This document shows, piece after piece, positions 17,814 through 25,430 of a stretch of DNA of 32,635 bases. Positions within the stretch are counted from its first letter, which is position 1. Each line of letters starts with the position of its first letter. The notes beneath the pieces were generated by a model. It was given only the letters and a program-made list of their open reading frames with translations. It searched no databases and had not been told where the DNA came from. Origin of the DNA: Chryseobacterium sp. (lineage in GTDB: Bacteria > Bacteroidota > Bacteroidia > Flavobacteriales > Weeksellaceae); the NCBI GenBank assembly GCA_015478785.1, contig JADMKO010000053.1:1-32635 (forward strand), in the 5' to 3' direction. A program made the translations under genes and the position numbers.

Positions 17814-19583
17814 TTAAAATTTATTTTTGAGTTCGTCCAGTGGAAGTTCCGAAAAACATCTTTTACCATTGGGAAGGTATTCCGGGAAACCCAGTTCAGA
17901 AAATTCACGAATCAGCTGTTCTGCATCAATTTTGTAGATAAAATCAAACCGCGACTTGCTCTGCATCTTATTCCATTGGTTTACATAGAAATTCATAAAA
18001 TCATCCTCGGTCCGGTATTCCAGAATTTCAAATATATTTTCAAAAAATTTCATTACCTGAGTCTCTTTCAAGCCTTCCGGTACTGCATCAATCCTGAGAA
18101 CATTCTCATGAGCGATTTTGATATCAAAGCCCAAATCCGGCAGAAACTTTTTGATAGATCGGTATTTATTTTTCTCAATTTCATTCATATGATATTCCAG
18201 TGAGAAAAGGAGTGCGCTGGAGTTTTTACTCTTGTTTTTATTTTTATTTTGTTCTGAAACAATCAACCGGTGCATTCTTCCTAAATCCAGCATCAACGTT
18301 TTTTCACCTTTGTTGAAGAGCCAATATCCGTTCGGAAGCCTCATCAGGTCTTCATCAAAATCTTCATCTTCAAACAAATTAATTTTGGAAGGAGCAGCTG
18401 AAATATTCTGATGGTACATTTCGGAAAGATTCTGAATTTCCGCTTGTTTCACCGTTTTTTCTTCCAGAAAAGGATTGTAATTTCTATCAACCACCACTTC
18501 AGGCATTTTGAAACTTCCTCCATTATTCGCTTTTGAGGCTTTAAACATTTCATCCATCTGCGGATCCCGATCAAAATCCAGACTTGGTGCAATGTTATAA
18601 ATTCCCAGAGATTTTTTAATGGTAGAACGGAACAATGCAAAAATAAGATGTTCATCCTCAAACTTCACTTCTGTTTTCTGAGGATGAATATTGACGTCAA
18701 TCTTACCCGGATCCAACTCCAGATACAGGAAAAATGTAGGAATATATCCGGGTAGCAGCAAGCCTTCAAACGCTTCCTGAACCGCCTTATTCAGATACGG
18801 GCTCCGGAAAAATCTTCCATTCACAAAAAGAAATTGTTCGCCACGCACTTTTTTGGCGCCTTCCGGTTTTGCTACATAACCGTTCAGTTTTACCCAACCC
18901 AAATCTTCTTTAATCGGAATGAGAAGTGGCTGCAATTTCCTGCCGAAAATCTCTAAAATCCGTTGAATTTGTGTTCCTTTTCTCAACTTGAAAATAGGTT
19001 CATCATCATGGAATAAAGAAAACTCAACATTTTCATGAGCAAGCGCAACCCTTTGAAATTCATCAATAATATGTCGAAATTCTACATTGTTATTTTTCAA
19101 GAATTTTCGTCTTGCCGGAACATTATAAAAAAGATTTTTGACCTGAAAATTGGAACCTTCGGCCGTTTGCACAGGTTCCTGAAATTGCAATCCGCCACCT
19201 TCGATATAGATGTTGGTTCCAATGACAACTTCGCTTTTCCGCGTTTTCAGCTCTACCTGCGCTACGGCAGCAATGGAAGCCAAAGCTTCTCCACGAAAAC
19301 CTTTGGTTGCAATTTTGAAAATATCTTCTGTAGTTCGGATTTTAGAAGTAGCATGCCGTTCAAAAGCCATTCTGGCATCGGTTTCAGACATTCCGATTCC
19401 GTCATCCACTACTTGTATTAAATTTTTTCCTGCTTCCCGAACGATGAGTTCAATTTTTTGCGCCTTAGCATCTATGGCATTTTCCAACAGTTCTTTTACG
19501 ATAGATGCAGGCCGCTGCACCACTTCGCCGGCGGCGATCTGATTGGCGACATGATCCGGTAAAAGCTGAATAATATCTGACAT
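17814..19583 (-). CDS. mutL: DNA mismatch repair protein MutL
   Basis: Mismatch-repair ATPase (589 aa) linking MutS recognition to strand incision. The GHKL ATPase domain is intact: ELLENAIDAK, VVDDGIGM, ERHATSKI and GFRGEALASI, then the transducer domain with VNIHPQKTEVKFED. A polar linker (about 340-410) leads to the C-terminal dimerisation domain. There the usual DQHA(x)2E(x)4E metal-binding motif is not visible; the equivalent stretch reads LMLDLGRMHRLIVSEQ (about 430-445). The end, LPNGKRCFSELPLDEL, resembles the family CPHGRP box but lacks its Cys and His. A -7 box TATTTTTG lies 16 bases upstream. Confidence 0.94.
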   Translation of the reverse strand: MSDIIQLLPDHVANQIAAGEVVQRPASIVKELLENAIDAKAQKIELIVREAGKNLIQVVDDGIGMSETDARMAFERHATSKIRTTEDIFKIATKGFRGEALASIAAVAQVELKTRKSEVVIGTNIYIEGGGLQFQEPVQTAEGSNFQVKNLFYNVPARRKFLKNNNVEFRHIIDEFQRVALAHENVEFSLFHDDEPIFKLRKGTQIQRILEIFGRKLQPLLIPIKEDLGWVKLNGYVAKPEGAKKVRGEQFLFVNGRFFRSPYLNKAVQEAFEGLLLPGYIPTFFLYLELDPGKIDVNIHPQKTEVKFEDEHLIFALFRSTIKKSLGIYNIAPSLDFDRDPQMDEMFKASKANNGGSFKMPEVVVDRNYNPFLEEKTVKQAEIQNLSEMYHQNISAAPSKINLFEDEDFDEDLMRLPNGYWLFNKGEKTLMLDLGRMHRLIVSEQNKNKNKSKNSSALLFSLEYHMNEIEKNKYRSIKKFLPDLGFDIKIAHENVLRIDAVPEGLKETQVMKFFENIFEILEYRTEDDFMNFYVNQWNKMQSKSRFDFIYKIDAEQLIREFSELGFPEYLPNGKRCFSELPLDELKNKF

Positions 19584-19599
19584 ATACTCCTAATTGCTA

Positions 19600-19607
19600 C
19601 AAAAATA
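19600..19607 (-). promoter_or_regulatory. -7 element of the mutL operon
   Basis: Minus-strand TATTTTTG matches TAnnTTTG; the predicted start near 19594 gives a leader of about 11 bases. It sits downstream of the tRNA terminator, consistent with separate transcription of mutL. Confidence 0.5.
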
Positions 19608-19647
19608 CTCGAATTTTTTGGAAGTATTGTATTTGCCCAAAATAACA

Positions 19648-19677
19648 AAACGCAGCCAATCCATGATTGCTGCGTTT
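19648..19677 (-). terminator. Terminator of the tRNA cluster
   Basis: On the minus strand AAACGCAGC pairs perfectly with GCTGCGTTT over 9 bases, with an inner AATC/GATT extension, followed by a T-rich tail. It begins 5 bases past the 3' end of tRNA-Leu(TAA), in the right place and direction to end the tRNA transcript. Confidence 0.8.
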
Positions 19678-19681
19678 CGAG

Positions 19682-19765
19682 TACCCCAGACGGGACTTGA
19701 ACCCGTACGTCCTTGCGGACACAGGATTTTAAGTCCTGCGTGTCTACCAATTCCACCACCAGGGC
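19682..19765 (-). tRNA. tRNA-Leu (anticodon TAA)
   Basis: 84 nt with the long variable arm of class II tRNAs. The anticodon loop reads CTTAAAA, giving TAA. D-loop AATTGGTAGACACG and T-loop GGTTCAAGTCC are normal. The acceptor stem GCCCTGG/CTGGGGT includes three G-U pairs, one at position 1-72. Discriminator A; CCA not encoded. Confidence 0.95.
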
Positions 19766-19777
19766 AAAGTAGAACAG

Positions 19778-19850
<73 letters not shown>

Positions 19851-19886
19851 GAAAATTTCTGAATTCATATTCAGAAATATAAGATG

Positions 19887-19968
19887 TGCGGATGAAGGGA
19901 CTCGAACCCCCACGCCTCTCGGCACCAGATCCTAAGTCTGGCGTGGCTACCAATTACACCACATCCGC
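19887..19968 (-). tRNA. tRNA-Leu (anticodon TAG)
   Basis: 82 nt class II tRNA with a long variable arm. The anticodon loop CTTAGGA gives TAG. The acceptor stem GCGGATG/CATCCGC is perfect. Discriminator A; CCA not encoded. First gene of the cluster, downstream of a TATATTTG box. Confidence 0.95.
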
Positions 19969-20003
19969 AAGTGATAAAGAACTACTTTTCTTTTTTGTGA
20001 GTG

Positions 20004-20011
20004 CAAATATA
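20004..20011 (-). promoter_or_regulatory. -7 element of the tRNA cluster
   Basis: Minus-strand TATATTTG, an exact TAnnTTTG match, 35 bases upstream of the first tRNA base. The primary transcript would carry a leader of roughly 30 nt to be trimmed. No convincing -33 box. Confidence 0.5.
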
Positions 20012-20066
20012 ATATAATTTTAGCTTTAGGAACGAATTAAACCCGAAAAATATTTTTTTGTGATAA

Positions 20067-20096
20067 TTGTAAGTTTTCATTCGCTTACTATTTTTC
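20067..20096 (+). promoter_or_regulatory. Possible promoter of the DUF3127 gene
   Basis: TTG (20067-20069), 19-base spacer, TATTTTTC (20089-20096), one mismatch from TAnnTTTG. A second near-match, TACTTTTA, lies at 20104-20111. Either could drive the ATG at 20131; neither is perfect. Confidence 0.35.
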
Positions 20097-20130
20097 ATTT
20101 TATTACTTTTACACCTTTAATAATAAAGGT

Positions 20131-20514
20131 ATGGAATTACAAGGAACAGTAAAGAAAGTGTTTGAAACTCAAACTTTTGCAAGTGGATTTCAGAAAAGGG
20201 AAATGATTCTTCTTACCCAGGAGCAATATCCCCAGCCCATCAGCATCGAGTTTCTTTCTGAGAAAATAAATCTTCTTGATAATGTTTCAGAGGGCGAACA
20301 AGTGAAAGTAGGCATCAATATACGGGGAAGAGAATGGACTGCGCCAGACGGTGTAACCAAATATTTTAACAGCATTGCCGGTTGGAGACTGGAAAAAGTT
20401 CACGAAAATAGCAATGCAGAGCCTACGCAAGCCTCACCATCCTCCCAACCTTCCGCTTCATCCAGCAATGAAAACCCATTCTCCGAGGACGAGGATGATG
20501 ATTTACCATTTTAA
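20131..20514 (+). CDS. DUF3127 protein with SSB-like acidic C-terminal tip
   Basis: A 127-aa protein in two parts. Residues 1-90 form a compact beta-rich domain (LQGTVKKVFETQTF, KREMILLTQ, QVKVGINIRGREW) matching DUF3127. Residues 91-127 are a low-complexity Ser/Pro/Gln/Asn linker ending in EDEDDDLPF. That tip closely resembles the DDDIPF end by which single-stranded DNA-binding protein recruits partners. The domain size and pattern suggest an OB-fold-like nucleic-acid-binding protein, but this is inferred. It is monocistronic, closed by a terminator before aat. Confidence 0.8.
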   Translation: MELQGTVKKVFETQTFASGFQKREMILLTQEQYPQPISIEFLSEKINLLDNVSEGEQVKVGINIRGREWTAPDGVTKYFNSIAGWRLEKVHENSNAEPTQASPSSQPSASSSNENPFSEDEDDDLPF

Positions 20515-20534
20515 TTCATGCACACAACAATTTC

Positions 20535-20570
20535 AAAATCCTGCTTTTTCAAAAAAAGTAGGATTTATTT
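20535..20570 (+). terminator. Intrinsic terminator after the DUF3127 gene
   Basis: AAATCCTGCTTTTT pairs with AAAAAGTAGGATTT (one G-U), followed by ATTTTT. It ends only a few bases before the aat ATG at 20577. TATTTTTC (20566-20573), one mismatch from a -7 box, overlaps the tail, so aat may have a promoter there or depend on read-through. Confidence 0.75.
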
Positions 20571-20576
20571 TTCGCC

Positions 20577-21221
20577 ATGATTCAGCTTCAGAAGGATGAG
20601 ATTTCATTTCCCGATCCTGCTTTCTATCATCCTATGGGTGGATTGATTGCGCAGGGTGGCGACTTATCTGTGGATCGCGTTCTTTTGGCGTACCAACATG
20701 GCATTTTCCCTTGGTACAATCCGGGTGAAGAAATTCTGTGGTGGTGTCCCGATCCGAGATTTGTACTTTTCCCTGAGGAATTAAAAATATCCAAATCGAT
20801 GCGGAAAATAATGGCAAAAGATATTTTCCGGTTTACTGAAAACATGTGTTTTGCAGAGGTAATGCAACAATGTAAAAACACCAATCGAAAAGATCAAAAT
20901 GATACTTGGATTTCTGATGAGCTGATCGAAACTTTTATCCAGTTGCACAACAAAGGAATTGCGAAAAGCGTAGAGGTGTGGCAGAATGACGAATTGGTTG
21001 GTGGATTTTATGGGTTGCAAATCGGAGATGTTTTCTGTGGCGAAAGCATGTTTTCACACGTGAGCAATGCTTCCAAAGCGGGATTTATCTATTTTGTGTC
21101 AGAACATCAGCACGAATTGAGCCTGATTGACTGTCAGGTGTATACCGACCATTTGAAAAGCCTTGGCGCAAGAATGATTTCCAAAACTGATTATTTACAT
21201 TATCTCAAATCTACGCTATGA
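20577..21221 (+). CDS. aat: Leucyl/phenylalanyl-tRNA-protein transferase Aat
   Basis: Transfers Leu or Phe from aminoacyl-tRNA to N-terminal Arg or Lys of proteins, marking them for ClpS/ClpAP under the N-end rule. Length 214 aa. Family signatures: GLIAQGGDLS, AYQHGIFPWYN, ILWWCPDPRFVL, GGFYGLQIGDVFCGESMFS and the final DCQVYTDHLKSLGAR. It overlaps the EamA gene by 4 bases (ATGA), so the two are coupled. Confidence 0.96.
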   Translation: MIQLQKDEISFPDPAFYHPMGGLIAQGGDLSVDRVLLAYQHGIFPWYNPGEEILWWCPDPRFVLFPEELKISKSMRKIMAKDIFRFTENMCFAEVMQQCKNTNRKDQNDTWISDELIETFIQLHNKGIAKSVEVWQNDELVGGFYGLQIGDVFCGESMFSHVSNASKAGFIYFVSEHQHELSLIDCQVYTDHLKSLGARMISKTDYLHYLKSTL

Positions 21222-22099
21222 ATCCTGAAAAAGAAAAATGGATTTTGCTTATTGTGCTGACGCTTATCTGGGGTTCATCTTTTATTCTGATCAAAAAAGG
21301 ACTGGAACATTTTGACCCTTATCAAGTAGGAGCTTTGCGCGTGCTGATTGCGGGAGTGTTGCTTTCGCCATTAGCTATTATTCACAGGAAAAAATTCCCG
21401 AGAAAAAGAATAAAATGGCTGGTTTTGGCGGCTTTTTCCGGAAACTTCATCCCGATGTTTCTTTTTCCCATTGCGGAAACCCAGATCAGCAGCAGTGTTG
21501 CGGGAATCATCAATTCCATGATGCCTATTTTCGTGATTATTGTGGGCGGATTATTCTGGAAATCTGCAACTACCGGAAGACAGATCTTGGGAGTCAGCAT
21601 CAGTTTCGCCGGAGCTTGTCTGCTGATGTTGGGTTCGCAGGGAGAAACCGGAATCAAGTTTTTTCCCATCCTTTTATTGTTGATCGCTACTTTTCTTTAC
21701 GCCATAAGTATGACTACGGTAAAAGCCAAGCTGAATGACATATCGTCTCAGGTGCTATCTGGATTTGTGTTTTTCTATGTCCTTTTTCTGCCTTCTCTTT
21801 TGGCTCTTATATCGACAGGATTTTTCGGTGAATTTAAAGGAACATCTTCTGAATTTATAGGATTGGGATATGTGAGTTTGCTTTCTATCTTCGGAACCGG
21901 ACTGGCCATGCTGCTGAATTACCGGCTTTTGAAAATTTCAAGTCCATTATTCGCTTCTACCGTTACTTTGCTGATGCCAATAGTTGCGGTACTTTGGGGT
22001 GTTTTAGACGGTGAAAGACTTACTACAATTCAGTTTACCGGCGGACTGATCATCATTGGCGGACTGATATTTTTGAGGAGCAAACCAAAAAAACATTGA
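21218..22099 (+). CDS. EamA-family (DMT superfamily) transporter
   Basis: Integral membrane protein (293 aa) with about ten helices in two EamA repeats. Seen: LTLIWGSSFILIKKGLEHFDP at the N-terminus and the repeat-type KISSPLFASTVTLLMPIVAVLWGVLDGE in the second half. Family members export amino acids or metabolites; the substrate cannot be assigned. It follows aat with a 4-base overlap and ends before a bidirectional terminator. Confidence 0.9.
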   Translation: MNPEKEKWILLIVLTLIWGSSFILIKKGLEHFDPYQVGALRVLIAGVLLSPLAIIHRKKFPRKRIKWLVLAAFSGNFIPMFLFPIAETQISSSVAGIINSMMPIFVIIVGGLFWKSATTGRQILGVSISFAGACLLMLGSQGETGIKFFPILLLLIATFLYAISMTTVKAKLNDISSQVLSGFVFFYVLFLPSLLALISTGFFGEFKGTSSEFIGLGYVSLLSIFGTGLAMLLNYRLLKISSPLFASTVTLLMPIVAVLWGVLDGERLTTIQFTGGLIIIGGLIFLRSKPKKH

Positions 22100-22109
22100 G
22101 GAAGAAAAA

Positions 22110-22145
22110 CAAAAAACCGAAGCACAAATACTTCGGTTTCAATTT
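22110..22145. terminator. Bidirectional terminator between EamA and TPR genes
   Basis: AAACCGAAG (22114-22122) and CTTCGGTTT (22131-22139) pair perfectly over 9 bases. On the minus strand the stem is followed by a strong T tract (complement of the A run at 22105-22116), ending the TPR transcript; on the plus strand a weaker TTTCAATTT tail follows. Confidence 0.82.
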
Positions 22146-22157
22146 ATAAAATAAAAT

Positions 22158-23528
22158 TTATTTCTTTTTAGTCTTAGATTTCTTCACCGCTTCTTTAATG
22201 TAAGGGTATTTCTTTCCCATATCTTCCACGATGGTAGCGTCTAATCCCAAGGCATGATCTAAGAATTTCTTGCCTTTTGCTGAATCTTTCAGATGGTACC
22301 AGCAGTTGCTCATTTGGTAATATAATTCCGCTCTGTGATGCAGGATCACGGCTTCTTGCAAAACCTCCAGTGCATCACTGAATTCACCCAAAATCATGAG
22401 AATTTCAATGTACGCATACCAGTTGTAGAACAAATCGGGTTCTTTCTGAACCATTTTTCTCAGGCACTGTTCGCTTTCTTCCATTTCTCCCATCTGAATA
22501 CTGAGATAGGCCAGACGTTTCAGAAATTCAACATTATTCTCGTTGTAAGAAGCCGCTTCTTTTGCAAAATATAAAGCCTCTTTCATTCCACCAAGCTCTT
22601 CATACACAATACTTTGCTCTACCATCGCATGATAAAACTGCGGATCTTCAATCAGCGTTTTCTGGAAATGGGCCAGTGCAGGAACCAGTTGTTTCATTTC
22701 TTTGTAACACAGTCCTATTTTATAAAATGTGAAAGCTTTGGTATGTTCCAGCTCCAACATTTCTTCATACACTTTTATCGCTTTCTCCCAGTCTTTCAGT
22801 GCTTCGTAACAAGCTGCCTTATTTCCGTAAACGCCAACTGCACCGGAATTGATGGCCAGCAAATAATCAAATCCCTTGATGGCTTCTTCGTAATTTTTTC
22901 GGTTGTAAAAATATTGTCCGTATTCGTACCACGCTGTTTCAGAGAAAGGAAACTGATCCAGATAATTGTTCAGAAAGCTCAGCGCTTCTTCATATTTTTT
23001 CAAACTATAGAAACAATGAAGGCAGTTTTCAAATGAATATTCATCATTCGGATCAAACTTCAATGCTTTTTTGTAGTTTTTTAAAGCGTTAAACGGGTCG
23101 CCCAGATTGACATATTCATCTGCAATAAAATTGTGCAGGAAATTTTCCTCTTCTCCTAATGCCAAAGCTCTTTCGCAATAAGCAATTGATTTTGCAGGAT
23201 TTCCAAGATTAGAATAATATTTGGCACAACACACCAGGAAATCGGTATGTTCTTCAGAAGCATGTTTCAGTTCATCAATAAGCTGTTTAGCCTGATGATA
23301 GTCTTCCAATTCCAAAAGGACTTCCAGCTTTTTAATTTTAATTTCGGTAGACTGAGGATGGATTTTCAACCCATATGTCACCGCAAGATCTGCGTAGGAA
23401 ATATCTCCCAGCTCCAGATAATAGATAATGATGTCTTCTAATTCTTCGGTATCGAAATAAAATTCATCATTGTTTTCAATCATTTCCTCGAACTTTTTAG
23501 CAAGTTCATTTTCAAAAAAATCTTCCAA
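22158..23528 (-). CDS. Tetratricopeptide repeat protein
   Basis: A 456-aa cytoplasmic protein made almost wholly of TPR helices (for example NPAKSIAYCERALALGEEE, DPFNALKNYKKALKFDPNDE, NYEEAIKGFDYLLAINSG), about ten repeats, with an acidic start and a Lys-rich end. No signal peptide or enzymatic domain, so it is probably a scaffold. The start is a TTG at 23526-23528; upstream in frame is ATA, ACA, GAT, then a TGA stop. The next in-frame ATG is 15 codons in (MIENNDEF). I keep TTG because EDFFENELAKKFEE continues the same helical acidic pattern, but ATG at 23483 is possible. Confidence 0.85.
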   Translation of the reverse strand: MEDFFENELAKKFEEMIENNDEFYFDTEELEDIIIYYLELGDISYADLAVTYGLKIHPQSTEIKIKKLEVLLELEDYHQAKQLIDELKHASEEHTDFLVCCAKYYSNLGNPAKSIAYCERALALGEEENFLHNFIADEYVNLGDPFNALKNYKKALKFDPNDEYSFENCLHCFYSLKKYEEALSFLNNYLDQFPFSETAWYEYGQYFYNRKNYEEAIKGFDYLLAINSGAVGVYGNKAACYEALKDWEKAIKVYEEMLELEHTKAFTFYKIGLCYKEMKQLVPALAHFQKTLIEDPQFYHAMVEQSIVYEELGGMKEALYFAKEAASYNENNVEFLKRLAYLSIQMGEMEESEQCLRKMVQKEPDLFYNWYAYIEILMILGEFSDALEVLQEAVILHHRAELYYQMSNCWYHLKDSAKGKKFLDHALGLDATIVEDMGKKYPYIKEAVKKSKTKKK

Positions 23529-23592
23529 TATTGTATCTCAAAGTCTCTTCAATGCAGGAAAAATATATCCCAACTTTGAAAAAACATATAAA

Positions 23593-23781
23593 TTATAAAT
23601 TATCCTTTAGCATTCTTCTTCCATCGAAAAAAGAAGCAATTTTAATATTTTCTTTGTCGACTTTATAAGTCATCGAGTTTCTTGGAATAAGACTTTTAAT
23701 ATACTCGTGTAATTCTTCCAAACGATTCAAAGCAACGTTTTTAATTTCTTCTAAAATTGTATTGAAATTTGTCTTATCCAA
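23593..23781 (-). CDS. Small antitoxin-like ORF of doubtful status
   Basis: A 62-aa ORF with a TTG start and no in-frame upstream ATG. It has an amphipathic helix (ILEEIKNVALNRLEELHEYIKSL) followed by a short tail (IASFFDGRRMLKDN). This shape recalls small type II antitoxins whose tail wraps a PIN toxin, but I cannot name a family and there is no toxin beside it: downstream is the TPR gene, upstream glmM. The surrounding 290 bases are very AT-rich. It could be a real orphan antitoxin, a remnant or chance. Confidence 0.4.
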   Translation of the reverse strand: MDKTNFNTILEEIKNVALNRLEELHEYIKSLIPRNSMTYKVDKENIKIASFFDGRRMLKDNL

Positions 23782-23819
23782 TTGTTTTAAATAATTTGAT
23801 TAAATATAATAAAATCAAC

Positions 23820-25202
23820 TTAAATCAAACTTTTTATTTTTGCAATCATATCATCGCCTAATTGATCCGCTTCTTCCTGAGATTTCGCTTCAGTATAAAT
23901 CCTGATGATCGGTTCAGTATTTGATTTTCTAAAATGAACCCAGCTTTCAGGGAAATCAATTTTCACGCCGTCTACGGTAGAAATCTCTTCATTTTGATAT
24001 AGGTTTTCCATTTCGGTTAAAAGCTCATCTACATTAATCTCAGGCGTCAATTCTATTTTCTTTTTACCCATGAAGTAGGATGGATAGGAAGCCCGAAGCT
24101 CGGAAACAGTCTTGTTTTCATGAGCTAAATGCGTTAAGAAAAGTGCAGCTCCCACCAAAGAATCTCTTCCGTAGTGAAGGTCAGGGTAGATAATTCCTCC
24201 GTTTCCTTCGCCGCCGATAACGGCATTTTTCCCTTTCATGAGGGTTACTACGTTCACCTCGCCTACAGCACTTGCAAAATATTCGGAATTGTGCTTTTCA
24301 GCGACATCCCGCAACGCACGACTGGACGAAAGATTGGAAACAGCAGCACCTTTTTTATGTTTCAAAAGATAGTCTGCCACCGCAACCAGAGTGTATTCTT
24401 CACCGAACATTTCTCCGTTTTCATCAATGAAAGCCAACCTGTCCACATCGGGATCCACCACGATTCCAAGATCAGCTTTTTCTTTTTTCACGAGTTGACA
24501 AATGTCTGAAAGATGCTCCTTCAGCGGTTCCGGATTGTGGGGAAAATGGCCGTTGGGTTCACAATATAATTTTACAACTTCACAACCCAACTGTTCCAGA
24601 AGCGGCGGAATAGAAATTCCTCCAGTTGAGTTCACAGCATCCAGCACTACTTTGAATTTCTTCGCTTTCACGGCTTCAGCATCCACCATCGGCAATGCGA
24701 GGATTTTGCTGATGTGGATATCGAACCCATCCGTACGGGTTTCATATTTTCCTAAATCATCAACTTCAGCAAATTCAAAGTCTTCATTATCTGCAATTCG
24801 CAACACTTCCGCACCATTTTCGCCATTGATGAATTCGCCTTTTTCGTTCAGGAGTTTCAGCGCGTTCCATTGTTTTGGATTATGGGAAGCAGTAAGAATA
24901 ATTCCACCGTCTGCATTCAGTTCCGGTACCATCACTTCTACTGTTGGCGTTGTAGAAAGTCCGAGATCAATAACATTTATTCCCAAACCCTGAAGCGTAG
25001 CTGTCACCAGAGAGTTCACCATTTCACCCGAAATTCTCGCATCGCGTCCAATGACCAAAGTAAGATTTTTTCTGTGATGATTCCGCTGAAGCCACGTTCC
25101 GAAAGCTGCAGCAAATTTTACCACATCTACGGGAGTCAGGTTATCATTTACTTTTCCGCCAATGGTTCCGCGGATGCCTGAAATGGATTTAATTAATGAC
25201 AT
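23820..25202 (-). CDS. glmM: Phosphoglucosamine mutase (phosphohexomutase family)
   Basis: Alpha-D-phosphohexomutase (460 aa) that, as GlmM, converts glucosamine-6-phosphate to glucosamine-1-phosphate for UDP-GlcNAc and cell-wall synthesis. Four signature sites are present: phosphoserine loop TASHNPKQWNALK, metal site DPDVDRLAF, sugar loop GGEGNGGIIY and phosphate loop RKSNTEPIIRIY. The start MSLIKSISGIRGTIGGK is typical of Bacteroidota members. Specificity within the superfamily (GlmM or ManB) is inferred from overall resemblance. A TATTTTTG box lies 40 bases upstream. Confidence 0.88.
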   Translation of the reverse strand: MSLIKSISGIRGTIGGKVNDNLTPVDVVKFAAAFGTWLQRNHHRKNLTLVIGRDARISGEMVNSLVTATLQGLGINVIDLGLSTTPTVEVMVPELNADGGIILTASHNPKQWNALKLLNEKGEFINGENGAEVLRIADNEDFEFAEVDDLGKYETRTDGFDIHISKILALPMVDAEAVKAKKFKVVLDAVNSTGGISIPPLLEQLGCEVVKLYCEPNGHFPHNPEPLKEHLSDICQLVKKEKADLGIVVDPDVDRLAFIDENGEMFGEEYTLVAVADYLLKHKKGAAVSNLSSSRALRDVAEKHNSEYFASAVGEVNVVTLMKGKNAVIGGEGNGGIIYPDLHYGRDSLVGAALFLTHLAHENKTVSELRASYPSYFMGKKKIELTPEINVDELLTEMENLYQNEEISTVDGVKIDFPESWVHFRKSNTEPIIRIYTEAKSQEEADQLGDDMIAKIKSLI

Positions 25203-25242
25203 ATTTCTCTCAAATTTAGTTAGTAGTTTTTTTTAATTGCTG

Positions 25243-25250
25243 CAAAAATA
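25243..25250 (-). promoter_or_regulatory. -7 element of glmM
   Basis: Minus-strand TATTTTTG matches TAnnTTTG, with a predicted leader of about 35 bases. It sits between the 3' end of the small Cys-rich gene and glmM, so glmM can be transcribed independently of feo. Confidence 0.45.
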
Positions 25251-25265
25251 CGAATTAATCCGTTT

Positions 25266-25415
25266 CTACGAACAGCATTTGCTGCTACAGCCATTGTCAT
25301 TATCCTTAAATTTCTTCGGTGAAAAATTCTTTTTGAAGATTTTGAAAATGGAATAGCAAGCTGCCAAAACCAAAACCGCTATAATGATATATTGTATTAA
25401 AAGTGATGTGTCCAT
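25266..25415 (-). CDS. FeoB-associated Cys-rich membrane protein (49 aa)
   Basis: Not in the ORF track. The frame reads MDTSLLIQYIIIAVLVLAACYSIFKIF, one transmembrane helix, then a Lys-rich turn and the Cys-rich end NGCSSKCCS before TAG. Size, single helix and clustered C-terminal cysteines match the small proteins encoded next to feoB in many bacteria, thought to assist Fe(II) transport. It starts 15 bases after the feoB stop, on the same strand. Its exact role is not known. Confidence 0.85.
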   Translation of the reverse strand: MDTSLLIQYIIIAVLVLAACYSIFKIFKKNFSPKKFKDNDNGCSSKCCS

Positions 25416-25430
25416 TTCATTGAATTTTGA

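Noticed and set aside
17807-17908. N-terminal 34-residue extension of the rhomboid ORF
   Set aside because: It is read from inside mutL in another frame, and rhomboids begin shortly before the first helix; the ATG at 17806 is the better start.
24502-24993. 163-aa plus-strand ORF opposite glmM
   Set aside because: Ser/Pro-rich antisense reading of a gene with all four phosphohexomutase sites.
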